Source: Cyprinodon diabolis (taxonomy: Eukaryota > Chordata > Actinopteri > Cyprinodontiformes > Cyprinodontidae). Taken from it: 64,000 nucleotides of DNA. The translations under genes were made by a program, and so were the position numbers. Shown piece by piece: positions 37,001-63,469 of this stretch. Location: positions 38,693,235 through 38,757,234 of the forward strand of contig CM060066.1 of assembly GCA_030533445.1 (NCBI GenBank), given 5' to 3'. The number at the start of each line of letters is the position of its first letter. Position 1 is the first letter of the stretch. The notes under the pieces are model-generated. The model had not been told where the DNA came from. It ran no database searches and saw only the letters and a program-made list of their open reading frames with translations.

Positions 37001-40000
37001 TGTAATCTTTAATCAATAACTAATATAACCTTTAATCAACACGTGGAATAAAAGCATTAAAATAAAAAAAATAAAGGGGATTATCACCGCAGCACACCAT
37101 TAGCTGCCAGCTACTAATTTCTCTCTGTTTCCAGACAGATTCAGTAGCAGTGCCAATAATGTTAATTTGATTTAAATGCTAAATACTATAGTGAAAAGAT
37201 GAAATATGAAGGGACTGGATACATCTGCAGAGTCTGAAAGGTCTCATAACGTGTCTCAGCAGCTCCGCTGCAAGCTGCCACCTGCTGCCATCTGTCATAG
37301 TTCATCAGTATCTGCTTTCAGGGGTCCCCATTTATGGAGGCAGACATCTTTGAACTACGGAAGCACAGAGCTGACAAACTAGTTACTGTAGAGAACGACA
37401 TTACACTTGAATGTGAATCCAGCAAGTTAGGCCTGTGTAAAATGTATATACTGCACAGACTAATTAAAATCTCTAATATGATCTATGCAAAGAAACCTTG
37501 TCATCACTCAACAGAATAGGTGATGCGGATGTTGGGAAAGCTGCAGTCTTACCATTAGATATCGCTGACAATTACACACTGTAGCTTTAAGCGTGTGATA
37601 AAAATAAAAAAAAAAGAGAACAAAAAACGAAACCGGTTCACCCTCTAAAAGGAAGCATTTCTATTGGTTTCATGTTATAGGAAACTAACCTGCAATACTT
37701 TAAGATAAAATCATGAATAAACCTTTCAGTACAATAAAACATGCTTGGTTATTAAAGGCTAAAGCCACAATAACTAATCATCAGCACGAGACAACAGCAA
37801 GCTTAGACATTTTTTAGCTGCATCAGGCATTCTACTCTGATTCTATAAATAAAATCAAACTGAAATTCCATCAAATTTGAAGTCAACAATATAAATTTAG
37901 GAGAGAATCACCTCAGAGAGGCATAAAATAATTCCCAAATTCCGTTTTATTTTTTCCAAAATTCCGTTTGTTTTGGTTTTAATTTTTGAAAATTCCGCCT
38001 TTTCCGTTTTATGTATGTATTTCTGCGCCTCCAATCAATGGAATGTTGACAAAACTTGCAAAACAATAGTTCACCTGACACGTAAAAGTAACGAGGGAAC
38101 TGCTCAGCTCTGTACTCAGGGCTTAGCGTCGTGTTTCTCAACTTTTTCGCCGAAAGCGGAGCTGTGGAGAGCCGCTTCACCATTTTTTCAATGTTTTGAT
38201 GGGGGATGGTGAGCGGAAATGATGGAGCGGGAGGGGTTGTGTCGCCCAGATTTGCGTCCCCCGGTGTGCATTTCCCCCGACGTACGTTCTTCTCCCACAC
38301 AAAAACAGAATTTCATTTCAAATGTAGAAATTCCGCGTTTACACTAGATTCCGCATTCATTTGCCAGTTCCGCGATTCCGTGTTTAGCGGAAATTATAGG
38401 GCCCTACATGTGAAAAGACAACAGGATAATACAGTCCCCAGTTAAGGCCACAACCTCCCTCTTACACAGTGGAGAGATAGAATTAGAAAAGTCTAGATTA
38501 TGGAAAAAGCAACATCAAGACCACAACTTAAGATTGAGACCTTTGAAACAAAATGGTAGCCTAGTAAACTGACCCCAACTGACTGTGTTTTGAATTTTTG
38601 GATGAAAAGCGGGTGGAGTTTTGAGGGCGTGACAACAAAGCTGCGCTACACTGGAGAAAGCACAAGGAAGATGGCAACAACTATTGAACAGTAGCATGCT
38701 CTACGGCAGCAGCAGCTTTCAATGGAGCGCTCTATTGAAAGTTAAAAGTTCTCTTTTCTGTTGCTGTAGTTCAATAAAAGTAAATTTTAAGATCATTTGA
38801 GGCCAGAATATTATACTTTAAAGTGTCACCATATGGCCCATTTAGCGATTTAATGCAGAATTAAAAAAACAATTTCCAAATGTTTATTTCTGTTTGACTG
38901 TCTACTCCATCTATAATCCCTAAATAACTAGGGATGCACGATATGATCGGCCCCCTATCGGTATCGGCCTGTATCTGCCTTAAAACTGAATATCGGACAT
39001 CGGCCACCCCACCGATATTTAACCCGATATTTGATCAGCTTCTGGGTTTCAAAAGTCTAAAAAAAAAAAAAAAATACTACTTCTTCTTCTTCTTCCTCAA
39101 AAACTTCTTTTTTACAGACTTAAAAACTTCTAAAGTCGAGGGAAAAAATATTGATACAATAAAATATCACAATATCTTCATACGCTGATATATTGCCATT
39201 TAAAAACACCATATCAATCTCTTTTACTAATGAAATATTGATATATGTCATCGTTATGCTACGAAATCCCCCGAAAATTCAGGAAATTTTGCCATATTTT
39301 TATATGTTGATATATTGACGCGGTATCGATCTATTTTACTAACAAAACCTCACAAGAATTTGCAAAATATCACGAGAGTTTGTAACAGAACGATGAAATT
39401 TCACGAGATTTTGAAGGTAAAATAGGTCGATACCGCGTTTTTAAAAATTATTTTGATATCAGCATATGAAAATATATTTGAGTATATTATTTTTCAAAGT
39501 GTCAGAAATGGATAACAAAACTGCTTTTTTCAATGACTACTTATTTTTGTCCAGCTTTAACATCGGTATCGATATCGGTTATCGGCTACATGAGTTTTAA
39601 AATATCAGCATATCGGATATCGGCCAAAATCCCAATATCGTGCATCCCTATAAATAACGTTTGGCAGAGCTGGAAATTCAACAGCTTGTTTGCTTGGCGT
39701 AGGTGGAATGTCTGAAAGAATCGGAGTAAATAAGATGCTAAGGACCCAGCTACAGACACTCTCACACATTCATGGTATTCTCTGAAGATCTCAACAGCCC
39801 TTTCTCTTTGCTAACCTCCTCCAATTGTATCAGTTCATTTATTTAGGACCACTTGCAACCAGCTGGAGTGCATGAGGCATGTCAGGAATTCAAAGGAAGC
39901 TATTTGATGCTGATCTTCGTATTTAAAAGAGAAAATGCTACGAAATCCCTTTTGCTTTAATTCAACAAATACCTTGTTCTCCTCCTCATCCACCAAAGAC

Positions 40001-41972
40001 GTTTTTAACAATCTGGTGAAATATTTCACCAGTTTAATTTGATGTTAATAATGGAAACGGAAAATGTCAGTCACTAAAATTTAAATTTAAGCCATCCAAT
40101 TAATGTGGAATGAGGGGAATAGGTACCAAGCAGTCAATGTTAAACAACTCACCAGGTTTTCCTCGTCGATGCGGCGCTGTAGACGCTGCCGGTTTAGCGC
40201 GCTGTGTGGGAGGTAAACCACTGGTGATATATTGGGCTCATTCATTTTCTTCCTTGCCTTTTTTTCCAATCTGATCCCTGGATAAGCATTTGAAATCCTC
40301 TGAAGAAGTCGTTGGTTCTCAAGATCTATGCGTTGGACCTCGGTTCTGGAAAAGGTGTAGTTCTTCCAGGGCCTTTTTATTGGACTTTGGAGCACCAGCT
40401 TCTTCTCAAGTTGACTTTCCAACCTAAATGAGCCTGAGTGAGAGCAAGAGCATCAGTCCAGCTGGTGTTCCTTCATCATTAAGAATAAGGATTCTTCAAA
40501 TATAAAATAACGGCAATAATTAAGTAAAACAAAAATACTAAACTAATACGTCAAGTAGCGCAGTCTTTAGTCACACAGCCCATTTTTACATTTGTCATGG
40601 TACAACAAAAAGTTGAATATTTTAGAATTTTATTTATTAAAAGTCTAAACAGATTTGTGGAAAATAAGATCCTTCCTGTTTTTTACTTGTTTTTAATAAA
40701 CAGATATCTGTAAACAATGGATTGCATTTATACTTGCCCGCTTATTTCACATACCTCTTAATAAAATGACTAAAGAAAATGGCTGAAACTAATAACTGTG
40801 GTTGAACAATTATTGAAATAATAACTGAAGTATTCAGACTCTTGGGGGAAAAAAAGCTGCAATGTGTGAACTGTATCATTTATAAAGCAAACAGTTATTT
40901 GTGCACTTCACTGATCTCACCGATCTAGAAGAGGAGTTTTAAAAAAGCCAGACAATGTTGGTGTGCACTTAGCCAGAAGCAGACAGGATCAAGAGGGCGG
41001 TCGTTTCAAATAAGACCTAAAACACCATTCCCATCATCAAACACGGTGGTGGCACCACATGCTGCAGGGACTGTTGATCCAAATCTGTTTCTATCCAAAG
41101 GTTCTGAGACAGTGATGTTTTCTCTTCCCTCCAAAGTAAACAGATAAACTAACCTTGACAGAGCCAAGTATGTATCATTTTTATGTGAAATCCGACAGCT
41201 GTTGAACCATGTTTCCATTTTGTACATCTGCCTTAAAAATAAATCAGAGAAAAAGAAGGAGTAGTCTCTCTTACTCACATTCATCCCCATCTGTATTCAG
41301 GTCTGCCTCTTGTGAACCAGGTTCAGGAGAGAAGGGGGGGGTCACCTCTGACACCAAGCTTGACTCATCTGTACTCCAGTTGGGCAAATCCTGGGATTCA
41401 GCTGGGCCTCTAGCTTTACGCCGTACAGACTTGATAGGTTTGGAGTGTGAATTACCACTCTGAGTGCTGCAAGAACTCTCAGAGTCTATGTTGGCCTCAT
41501 TTGAAACAGGAGCTACATTTTTAGATTTCTTTCTAAGAGACTTTGGATTCTTCTTTCTTGAGTCGGCAGTGAATGCTAAGGCACCTTTGCCTGTTTCTGT
41601 TACGCTCTGGTTTTCCTCTGCGTTTGGCATGTTTGCCAGCAAAGCCAGAAAAGCCCCGCTGGGTCTTTTAGAGTGAGGATTTGAGCCTTCATGTTTGGCT
41701 TCATTTGGGTAAGATGATACATCAGATTTGTGGCCCGTCTTGTTTATTTCCACTTGTCTCAAGTGCGTTGCTGTTCTTTCATTCCCCGGGGAAAGTTCAA
41801 CAGCAAGATGTTCAGGAGGATTTGCAGGTTCCCAGTTATGTGTGCCTGGGTTCTGCTTTTCCCCCTTCAAGTCCTCCTCTATTGTTTTCTGTCCAACATT
41901 GCTGTCGTCGTGGCAATCACTGTCAAAAAAGCTGTGATCCACCTCACCTTCTAGCTCATCAGGGTTCAACAT
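34014..41972 (-). CDS. cfap97: Cilia- and flagella-associated protein 97
   Basis: Minus-strand coding exons are 41972-41275 (exon begins at 41997 with 25 bases of 5' UTR), 40423-40153, 34834-34681 and 34123-34014, joined in frame to 410 residues (human CFAP97 has 532). The N-terminus has [14 protein letters not shown], the family's best conserved motif. A low-complexity S/K/E-rich middle follows, where fish and human differ most in length. The C-terminal domain has [20 protein letters not shown] and [20 protein letters not shown], then [12 protein letters not shown], and the tail ends RPAW plus Cys where human ends TAWL. It is known as a cilium/flagellum protein, but its molecular role is poorly defined. 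The start follows the first ATG after the splice acceptor at 41,998. The 5.3-kb intron between the second and third coding exons carries three DNA transposons. The gene appears intact. Confidence 0.92.
35092..36339 (-). mobile_element. Complete Tc1-type transposon, copy 1 (1,248 bp)
   Basis: Terminal inverted repeats of 29 bp start with CACTATATTGCCAAAAGTAT and continue TTGCTCACC. TA lies directly outside both ends, inside a (TA)n run. An intact transposase is on the minus strand. The element lies in a cfap97 intron in the same transcriptional direction as the gene. By eye it is the same in length and sequence as the copy at 59,539-60,786. It resembles Passport/PPTN-like fish elements, but that name is from recall. 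Confidence 0.95.
35174..36205 (-). CDS. Tc1-type transposase, copy 1 (343 aa)
   Basis: Cuts and pastes the element at TA sites. The start [13 protein letters not shown] is the natural first Met; the open frame runs further upstream into terminal-repeat and (TA)n sequence without meaning. N-terminal paired-type helix-turn-helix regions include [20 protein letters not shown], followed by the AT-hook-like GRPRKL. The catalytic DDE domain has D in WSDESRF, D in FQHDCAPVH and E in NPIEHLW; the second D and the E are 34 residues apart, giving DD34E. It ends [16 protein letters not shown]. No stop or frameshift is present, so it could encode active enzyme. Its sequence equals that of copy 2. Confidence 0.95.
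   Translation of the reverse strand: MGRSQELSEFQRGTVIGCHLCNKSSREISSLLNIPQSTVSCIIRKWKCLGTTATQPRSGRPRKLTERGQRMLKRIVRRGRQLSAESITTDLQTSCGLQISSRTVRRELHGMGFHGRAAASKPYITKCNAKRRMRWCKARRHWTLEQWRRVLWSDESRFSIWQSDGRVWVWRLPGERYLSDCIVPSVKFGGGGIMVWGCFSGAGLGPLVPVKGTLNASAYQDILDNSMLPTLWEQFGAGPFLFQHDCAPVHKARSIKTWMTESGVDELDWPAQSPDLNPIEHLWDELERRLRARPSRPTSVCDLTNALLEEWSKIPINTLLNLVDSLPRRVEAVLAAKGGPTSY
36360..37930. other. cfap97 intron, no recognised gene
   Basis: AT-rich intron sequence. About 37,080-37,590 is less AT-rich and ends CACACTGTAGCTTTAA, which looks like the right end of a TTAA-type MITE, but no matching left end was found. No exon is needed here: the flanking cfap97 exons join in frame. Confidence 0.5.
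37937..38408 (-). mobile_element. hAT-type fragment with CGGBP1-like BED finger
   Basis: The right end on the minus strand starts TAGGGCCCTATAATTTCCGC, a hAT-like terminus. The left side has several AATTCCG repeats but no exact inverted end. A minus-strand frame at 37,947-38,300 carries [19 protein letters not shown], resembling the CGGBP1-like zinc finger found at the start of some hAT transposases. The catalytic domain is missing, so this is an internally deleted or truncated copy. It lies in a cfap97 intron. Confidence 0.55.
38929..39650. mobile_element. hAT-type MITE of 722 bp with perfect 8-bp TSD
   Basis: Inverted termini TAGGGATGCACGATAT on both ends, with TAAATAAC as a perfect target duplication at 38,921-38,928 and 39,651-39,658. 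The outer parts are rich in TATCGG repeats (GGTATCGGC, GATATCGG), and the inside has further inverted segments around ACGCGGTATCG/CGATACCGCG. No transposase. Insertion is in a cfap97 intron. Confidence 0.92.
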
Positions 41973-42334
41973 AACAGCCCTCTCTCGTGGACAGAACCTG
42001 CAGGATATTACAGGAACAAATAAATAACAAATTCAGGTTTGAAAAAAACGAGGAATTGGTAAGCACGCTTTAGCCAAAGCAGTTGCCATGATAAGTGCTG
42101 TCCGTGTAGCGATGGCAACAAAGAAGCGGTAGGAAAAGAAGCTTGTATGCTTCCTATCAAAGTTCCTTCAGCAAAGGGAGCTTGTGAGGTCACTCACTGG
42201 TGCTAAACAGATCACCTCAGGAAAAGAACAAAAAGACATTATTGCTTCACATGACACATTATTGTAAGAACCTGTGTTTTGGTTTTCATTAGATTTTTCT
42301 ACACCAGATTTCTTCTAATCCAGTACAAGCACTG

Positions 42335-42640
42335 ATATTTTAGAACTTGTCGGTACTGAGTATCGATACAAGTGCTATCCTTTGTCCAATAGAAAATGTT
42401 TGATCTTATTTTTTTTTTCAAATGCTAAGTCGACAAATTCAGACTTTTACCTTGGATCCAGTACAGCTTAGCTGCAGTAAAGGGGGCTTTTTCCAACAGG
42501 GAAGAGCGTCTCGATAGCTGCAGCTCGGGCAAACTTATAGAAGTGGTATCGGTTCAGAGTATCATGTTGTTTGTACGAGTACAACTACTTGGCACTGGTA
42601 TTTGGTCCAATAACAGTATCAGTATCAGTATCGGTGAATC
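42335..42640. repeat. Possible hAT-type MITE with TATCG motifs
   Basis: The left side has TCGGTACTGAGTATCGATAC and the right side has GTATCGGTTCAGAGTATC and TTGGCACTGGTATTTGG. Such TATCG-rich blocks are common in fish hAT-type MITEs. Exact ends and target duplication are not visible. Confidence 0.35.
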
Positions 42641-42825
42641 CATTGTTTTTACAATGGAGAGCTTCTTCCTTTTGCTAATTTCTTGTAGCTTCTTTTTCCA
42701 GAAGGCTGCAATCCTAGATTTTGACAAGCATCATCCCTTTAAGTGTTTCAGTCAATCAGAAGATCCTTCCCTTCCCTATGATAAGAGTTCATACTGTAAA
42801 AACCCTTTGGTGGGGTTTAACAGTG

Positions 42826-42829
<4 letters not shown>

Positions 42830-42893
<64 letters not shown>
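42830..42893. repeat. (TA)n microsatellite
   Basis: About 30 uninterrupted TA units in the cfap97 5' intron. Confidence 0.95.
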
Positions 42894-42896
<3 letters not shown>

Positions 42897-43064
42897 CAGC
42901 AACAATTAGATGAAATCAGACACGGCCAGTGTATCCAGAGTTCTTCAGGTTCGCTGTAAAACAGGAGATACTTCCTGCATACATCTATTAACATCGACAA
43001 CAGCTTGTTAAAAAAAAAAAAAATCCCTTAATATCCCTTTGGCCTCAGTAAAATATTTCTGAAT

Positions 43065-43669
43065 CATCGCTGTTACCCAGTTAAGTCATTTTTGATTAAA
43101 TATAAAAAGGTTATTGATACCACCTGCACTTTCTGTGACAGTTACTCTGAGTCTGTCTCTCACCTGTTTTGGTGCTGTGAGTACACCAGGCGTCTATGGC
43201 AAGGTATTTGTCACTAAATTCTGGACAATATTTCCGACAAATTTGAGCTTTAAATTAAGGATGTTTTATTTGGATTTACAGAATAAAAAAAAAGAACTCT
43301 GACCATTTCTTTTTATATAATCTTTTGCTTCTGTTGGCCAAATTTGTTATCCATAAATGTAAAATTACTATGACTAAACCCTCATGTATTTCTTTCTAAA
43401 AGGAAGCAACAGTTTATTTCTCTACATTATCCTCTTCCAATAACAAAAAAGGCTGTTAAAACTTTATCTCTATGCTCAAAATTCAAAATATTTATGTAAT
43501 CCCCTTATATCCTTCTATGTCTTCAGTTTACAATTTTTACGTTTATTCAGTTATTTTTTTATTTATTATTACTATTTTTGTTCAAAACCCTGAAGATTGT
43601 TCTTTGGAATTTGTACTTATATCTTCTTGTAGTACAAAATTCTTAATAAAGCTTTAAAAAACAAAGAAG
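43065..43669 (+). mobile_element. 5'-truncated Tx1/L1-like LINE with TSD
   Basis: Frames read CTFCDSYSESVSHLFWCCEY followed by TRRLWQGICH, then LLLLLAKFVIHKCKITMTKP, then NNKKG. This is the C-terminal Cys/His region and tail of fish Tx1/L1-like ORF2. Stops interrupt it. The 3' end is AATAAAGCTTTAAAAAACAA. TATTTCTGAAT occurs at 43,054-43,064 and 43,670-43,680, giving an 11-bp target duplication. The copy is about 605 bp, dead, and antisense to cfap97. Confidence 0.75.
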
Positions 43670-44157
43670 TATTTCTGAATTGAGCTCTGTGGATCTTGCT
43701 GACAAGCTGCTGCCTTTCAGGTTCGGGATATTTGTGGGAAAAATCAGCTTTGAGAGAAACGATTTGAAGAGTTGAGAGAACTTAAAAACACACACATTTT
43801 AACCTCACGTCACTTGGCGTTTTCAGACGTTAAACTGTTGTTATCGTAGTCACAGCAGGGTGGAATAATTCAATTACATTTTATTATTTAAATTAGAAAA
43901 ATGCTAAAAGTCGGTATCTAAACTCCGGGAAACACACGACAGTTGGCAGACATAACTGAAGCTAAGCCGGACACGGGCTGTACCGTAACAGGGTTTTTTC
44001 CTCTTCAATGGAGACTCGCATGTGTTCAGGTCTGGGCTGTAGAGAAAGCAGACGGCCTGGGTTTTAAGAAAACAAACACCTTTTGCTTCTGAAAACACAA
44101 AGTCAACAGGGCACGAAGGCACATAAACAGAGGACGCATTAGTAGCTACGTTATGAC

Positions 44158-44170
44158 GTTCCCTGGTAAC
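44158..44170. promoter_or_regulatory. RFX-type X-box upstream of cfap97
   Basis: GTTCCCTGGTAAC fits the X-box consensus RYYNYY-N1-RRNRAC at every position. RFX factors bind such sites in promoters of ciliary genes. It lies about 2.2 kb upstream of the cfap97 start codon, near the likely first non-coding exon, in a small CpG-containing island. Binding is inference. Confidence 0.5.
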
Positions 44171-44360
44171 GGCTACGCTGTGACCGGAACTTGGTTTGAA
44201 ATTCAAAATAAAACCAATGCAAAAATAAATAATAAACTGAAAAGAATGGTAAAATACTGTTAAAATATTCTATGCATAGTTAGAATAGAATAGATATCTA
44301 ATGAAGAGAAAGAAAAAATTTAACTGATTTTTACATTTTATTTCAGTATAATATGGGAAA

Positions 44361-44452
44361 ATTCAGAATTGTGGGATTAAATTCAGAATTCTGACATTAA
44401 ATTTAGAATTCTGAGATTAAATTCAGAATTCTGATATTAAATTCAGAATTCT

Positions 44453-44493
<41 letters not shown>
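44361..44493. repeat. 20-bp tandem repeat followed by (TA)n
   Basis: About 4.6 copies of a 20-bp unit (ATTCAGAATTCTGANATTAA) from 44,361 to 44,453, then about 20 TA units. They lie just upstream of the putative cfap97 promoter. Confidence 0.9.
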
Positions 44494-44499
<6 letters not shown>

Positions 44500-44500
<1 letters not shown>

Positions 44501-46960
44501 TTAAAATCAGTTAACTCTTTTCTTTTTTTCAGCGGCCCTAATCCTCCTCCGTAGTTATCATTTAAATGTTTTTTTTCTTTTTAGATAATTGGCCAATAAG
44601 GCTATATTTGTGTTAAGAACAAATGTCTAGGATATTTTTTCCCGTTTTAAAAATCTGTGCAAGATGTTTCTGTCTACCACGATGCTATATTCATACCTGA
44701 TAAACAAATTTAGAAAAAGTACTGACCATTTTCTCCAATGTCTTAGAAAAGTTTTATAAAAGACATATGTGGTATTGCTCTATTGAATACACTGAAATCA
44801 GACCTTCCTTAAAAGGGTTTAAATATTAATAAAAACATGATATACAAAACACTAGTATTTTTTTCCTCTAATAAATCCATCCCCCCAGAGAACATCGGCA
44901 GCATCTTATTCAACAATAAAGGTAATTATTTGACGTAACGTCCCCTGAAGTCTGACATTGTCGTGGTTCTACTCTTTATTAAACACTAATGTGATGCATG
45001 GTCATGAGCTACCAATGTGCTATGTCAACTGCACTTAGGGCAATCTGCGCATTAAACCTGACGGACGACCATCATAGAAAAAAAAAACAAAGACATAAGG
45101 TAGAGATGGCGACTGACTGAAGGACATTTTTGCATCAGGTTCAAAGCTCTTAGAAATGGAACTCTGATTGAACAAGGAAATTTTCCATCATCTATCGCTT
45201 GTCTGTCAAGGAGGCCGGTGCCCATCAACAGTCTATGGGTGAAAGGCAGGATCCACTCTGGACAGGCTGTCAGTCCATCTCAGAGCAACACACGTACACA
45301 ACCATGCACAAACAACCTACCTAACAGCAATTTACAGTAAATAATTAGGCTAACTGTCATGTTTTTTAACTGTGGGAGGAAACCACAGTGCCTGAATATA
45401 ACCCCTACATGCACTTTGAGAACTTGCAAACTTTTATGCAATTGGTTAAGCTAAGTAAGGCAGATTTGAGAGGATCAGTGGACATCATGTTTCAGGTTTT
45501 GAAACAGACTGTTGAACAATAAAAGCATCCACACAGGTTGATGTGTTTCATCGCAGGGATTTTCTTTTGCAAAATAGTTCCAGTTCAGTCCCACTGTAGC
45601 TACACACATAAATTGATTGAAGTCTGAACCTTGACTGGGATAATTTAAATCATGGATATGTTTAATTCAAAAATGCTTTCAGACAACCTATGGTCTATAA
45701 CAGAGGTAACCAATTAAAAATCAGTGGGGTCCGAATAAAGAAAATTATCAACCAGTAAAGATCCGAAGACATTTTTAATTATAATCTGTTACTTTAAACA
45801 GAAATAAACTCTGAAATTAAATGAGGTGTTTATGCATCCATGTTATACATTTAATTTTTAACTAATAAATATATAAAACTAAATGTAACACTTTTCCATA
45901 TTTAAATCTAAGGTGTTTTTTTTAAGTAGAGAACAATCGTTCAGTTTTGTACATAGACAATTTCCTGATTCACATATTTTATGAAACACCTGAACTGACC
46001 ATTTGTCATTTTATTTATTTATTATAGCTTAATGAGAGCAGTGGGCTTTAGGCTGCCCTGCAAGCCTTTAAACCTGGGTTTGATTGGCAACAAAGCCATT
46101 CTCAACACATATCAAGGTGCTCATTTGTGAGCCTGGATCTCTATTTATATTTGATCATGGTCATGGTGGAGAATCCGGATTCACAGCAGCAGGTTGAGCC
46201 AAACATACTCAAAATGTGCAGTGTCATCTTTGAACACACATTTCACTTTTCTTTCACCAGTTCACAGCGGTTCTTCAAAGTCTACACTTTCTCTGCTTTC
46301 ATTTTCCCATCTTCTCCTTCTTTCCCATCGCCCGGCTTGCCACAGGTTTGCCTGCTGTGTCTAAAAGTGGCTCGCAACATTGACAGTTCATTGGCTAATT
46401 TGTATCACATGTAGCCTGGTCCAGACGCTCTGGAAGGCTTTACCATATTAGAAATTTTAAGTTAGATACAGACGTTGGACAACATGCAGTAATTTATAAA
46501 TGTTTTAAATCAGGTGGGGTCTGCTAATCAGTGAGTCTGGTCTACAATGATCAAATATCTACAAATTAACTTTTAAACAACTTTTAAAACTGAACCTCAA
46601 CAACTGTATAAAGGCATCCCAGTATTATAGCAATTAGTACAGGTAAAGAAATATAACAGAAAGCAGTCATATTCTTGCGTCGCAGAAATAAACTAACTTC
46701 CTAAACTTCTACTCACAGGAACTTACCCAGATTACCAAATAATCTCACAAAAATCTAAGGTAAAGCTATATCTTTAATGACTTTTTGAGAGAGCACATCA
46801 GTATCCATAACAAATGAGACAATTCTTTGAAATAGAAATAGACGAAATGCATTTCTGGTTATGTGATGACTAGCTTTGCAAATCCAGTTTAAATTAAGAA
46901 ACCTGGAGTTATATTTTCAGCCTTTAACCATTGTTAAGTGAAATTCAGCTGAAAGTCTAT
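44500..46960. other. Intergenic region between cfap97 and ufsp2
   Basis: About 2.5 kb. In human, SNX25, LRP2BP and ANKRD37 lie between these genes; no exon resembling any of them is visible here. A degenerate fish repeat lies at 45,180-45,440. About 45,690-46,560 has the look of an old MITE (CAGTGGGGTCCGAATAAAG), but the ends do not match. Confidence 0.5.
45180..45440. repeat. Degenerate interspersed repeat of fish type
   Basis: Contains AGTCTATGGGTGAAAGGCAG, CTGGACAGGCTGTCAGTCCA, TGTGGGAGGAAACCACAGTG and GAACTTGCAAAC, in the order found in a very common teleost repeat. Related to the fragment at 11,330-11,530. Confidence 0.65.
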
Positions 46961-46966
46961 TTCAGC

Positions 46967-61894
<14,928 letters not shown>

Positions 61895-62020
61895 GTTTAA
61901 GTAACTTAAATTGTGGGAAAGCTCATTGTATTCATCCACAGGAAGCTGACATGTCTGTAACTCAACGTGTCTTTGAACGCATCTTTCCATTGGCCGATTT
62001 TGGCTCCGCCCATTCAAAGA
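61895..62020 (-). promoter_or_regulatory. ufsp2 promoter and 5' UTR
   Basis: On the minus strand GGGCGG (62,006-62,011) is followed by an inverted-type CCAAT (61,989-61,993), about 95 bases before the ATG. No TATA box. This suits a housekeeping promoter. The ATG is the last codon of exon 1, immediately followed by GTAAGT. Confidence 0.55.
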
Positions 62021-62039
62021 TGCGTTCTATGTACCTCGG

Positions 62040-62809
62040 AATAATTATGGTACATTTAAGAGCATTAAAATGTCGTAATAACTCGGCCCTTAACTTTTTA
62101 TATTAAAAAGGCGTTTATTCTGAAATTCTCGACTTGCCCCTATTGAGCCCTTGCTGTATCGTGTTTAAAAAAGTACATTTTATAGTAATTAAATATAGGT
62201 ACAAATACAGGAAATAATGTTGCATAAGCTTGACCTATATTTTACTACATCTAATCACTGTATCTAGGCCTGTAGCTATCTAAAGCTATAATGTGCTATA
62301 GAAAGGAACATTTTGTACCACTATATTTTTCTTTTTATATTATAATATAAGATTTATTAAAAATACAATAATGCTAAAAAATCTGAACTATAATAGTTAA
62401 GGTCTCAACTTTGTTTTCTAGTTTCTCTGTGTTTGTACAATCATGCATTTGCACTTTTTTTTTTTTTTTTTTTTTTTTTTACATCAATCTGTTTTCCTTC
62501 TGTTTTAACCTTGCATTTGACCAAAATATATCACCTAAATAATTGCAGTCCTGTCTGATAAGTTATTTCACATCTGCCGTATGGCTTCACTTTAGATAAC
62601 TTATATTCATATTGTTTAATATACTGTTTAGGTTTGAGGTCCTCTGTCTTCATCTTTTTGGATTCTGTAATGCCCCAATGTCGTCATTGTGGGACAAGTA
62701 TTTCTTCACCGAAAATGTTCTCTGTAAGACAAAAACAGACAAATGGCAGGATGAATCAGTGCTGATATATACTGTACAACTATTTTTGGTGCAAGTATGA
62801 CATCAATGA

Positions 62810-62886
<77 letters not shown>

Positions 62887-63400
62887 ATATATATAGCTTT
62901 AAGAATTAATTAACTAAATAACACATTTCTAAAAAACTGGTTTAAAGATTCCAAAATTATTTTAAAGGGAAGAACCAAGTAAGAAAATAGGAAAGCAGTT
63001 TTTACTTGTTTTGTATCAGTGTAATATCCCAGCTTTCTCAAAATGGATGTAGAGAGACTATAAAACCCAGATATAGTGGTCTTCTTAAACTTTGGCTAAA
63101 CTATGGCTGAACACAAACACTCAGCATACATTTCAGGTTTTATAATTTTTTTTCAAATACTTTTTTCATGCACACAATGGTATTTTGCATCAAATATGTA
63201 TAATATTGGTTTGTTGTCCATCAGAAATGGAAAGAAACTACAAAATTTCTTTCCTTAGAATAAAAATGATTTCTTAAAGCAGCCTTTTAGTATGTTATAT
63301 AAAAAAAGTTAAATAAAAAATGCTGACATGTCTATATAAATAGACATATCAGCATAAGAATCTGCAATTTCGTTTGCTTTATTTTAAAACATTAGTGAAG
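62040..63400. other. Intergenic region upstream of ufsp2
   Basis: AT-rich, with a T run at about 62,453-62,480 and a (TA)n run at 62,813-62,895. No gene recognised. Confidence 0.5.
62813..62895. repeat. (TA)n microsatellite
   Basis: About 38 TA units with one phase break near 62,875. Confidence 0.95.
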
Positions 63401-63469
63401 CAAACAACGCGGAATGTAAGTGTAGAAGAAGGAATGGTTTTTCCTCCCACTCGCTCACCTCCAAGCTGG

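Larger units (their letters stand above)
42008..44100 (-). other. cfap97 5' intron
   Basis: DNA between the coding exon acceptor (ATCCTGCAG at 41,998-42,006) and a likely non-coding first exon near 44,000-44,150. It holds a possible hAT-type repeat, a (TA)n run and a LINE insertion, listed separately. The exact donor of the first exon is not determined; CTGTTACG/GTACAG near 43,985 is a candidate. Confidence 0.4.

Noticed and set aside
37080..37590. A possible TTAA-type MITE ending CACACTGTAGCTTTAA
   Set aside because: No matching left end with TTAA was found upstream.
45690..46560. A possible MITE with CAGTGGGGTCCGAATAAAG
   Set aside because: The proposed right side does not form an inverted match and no target duplication was seen.
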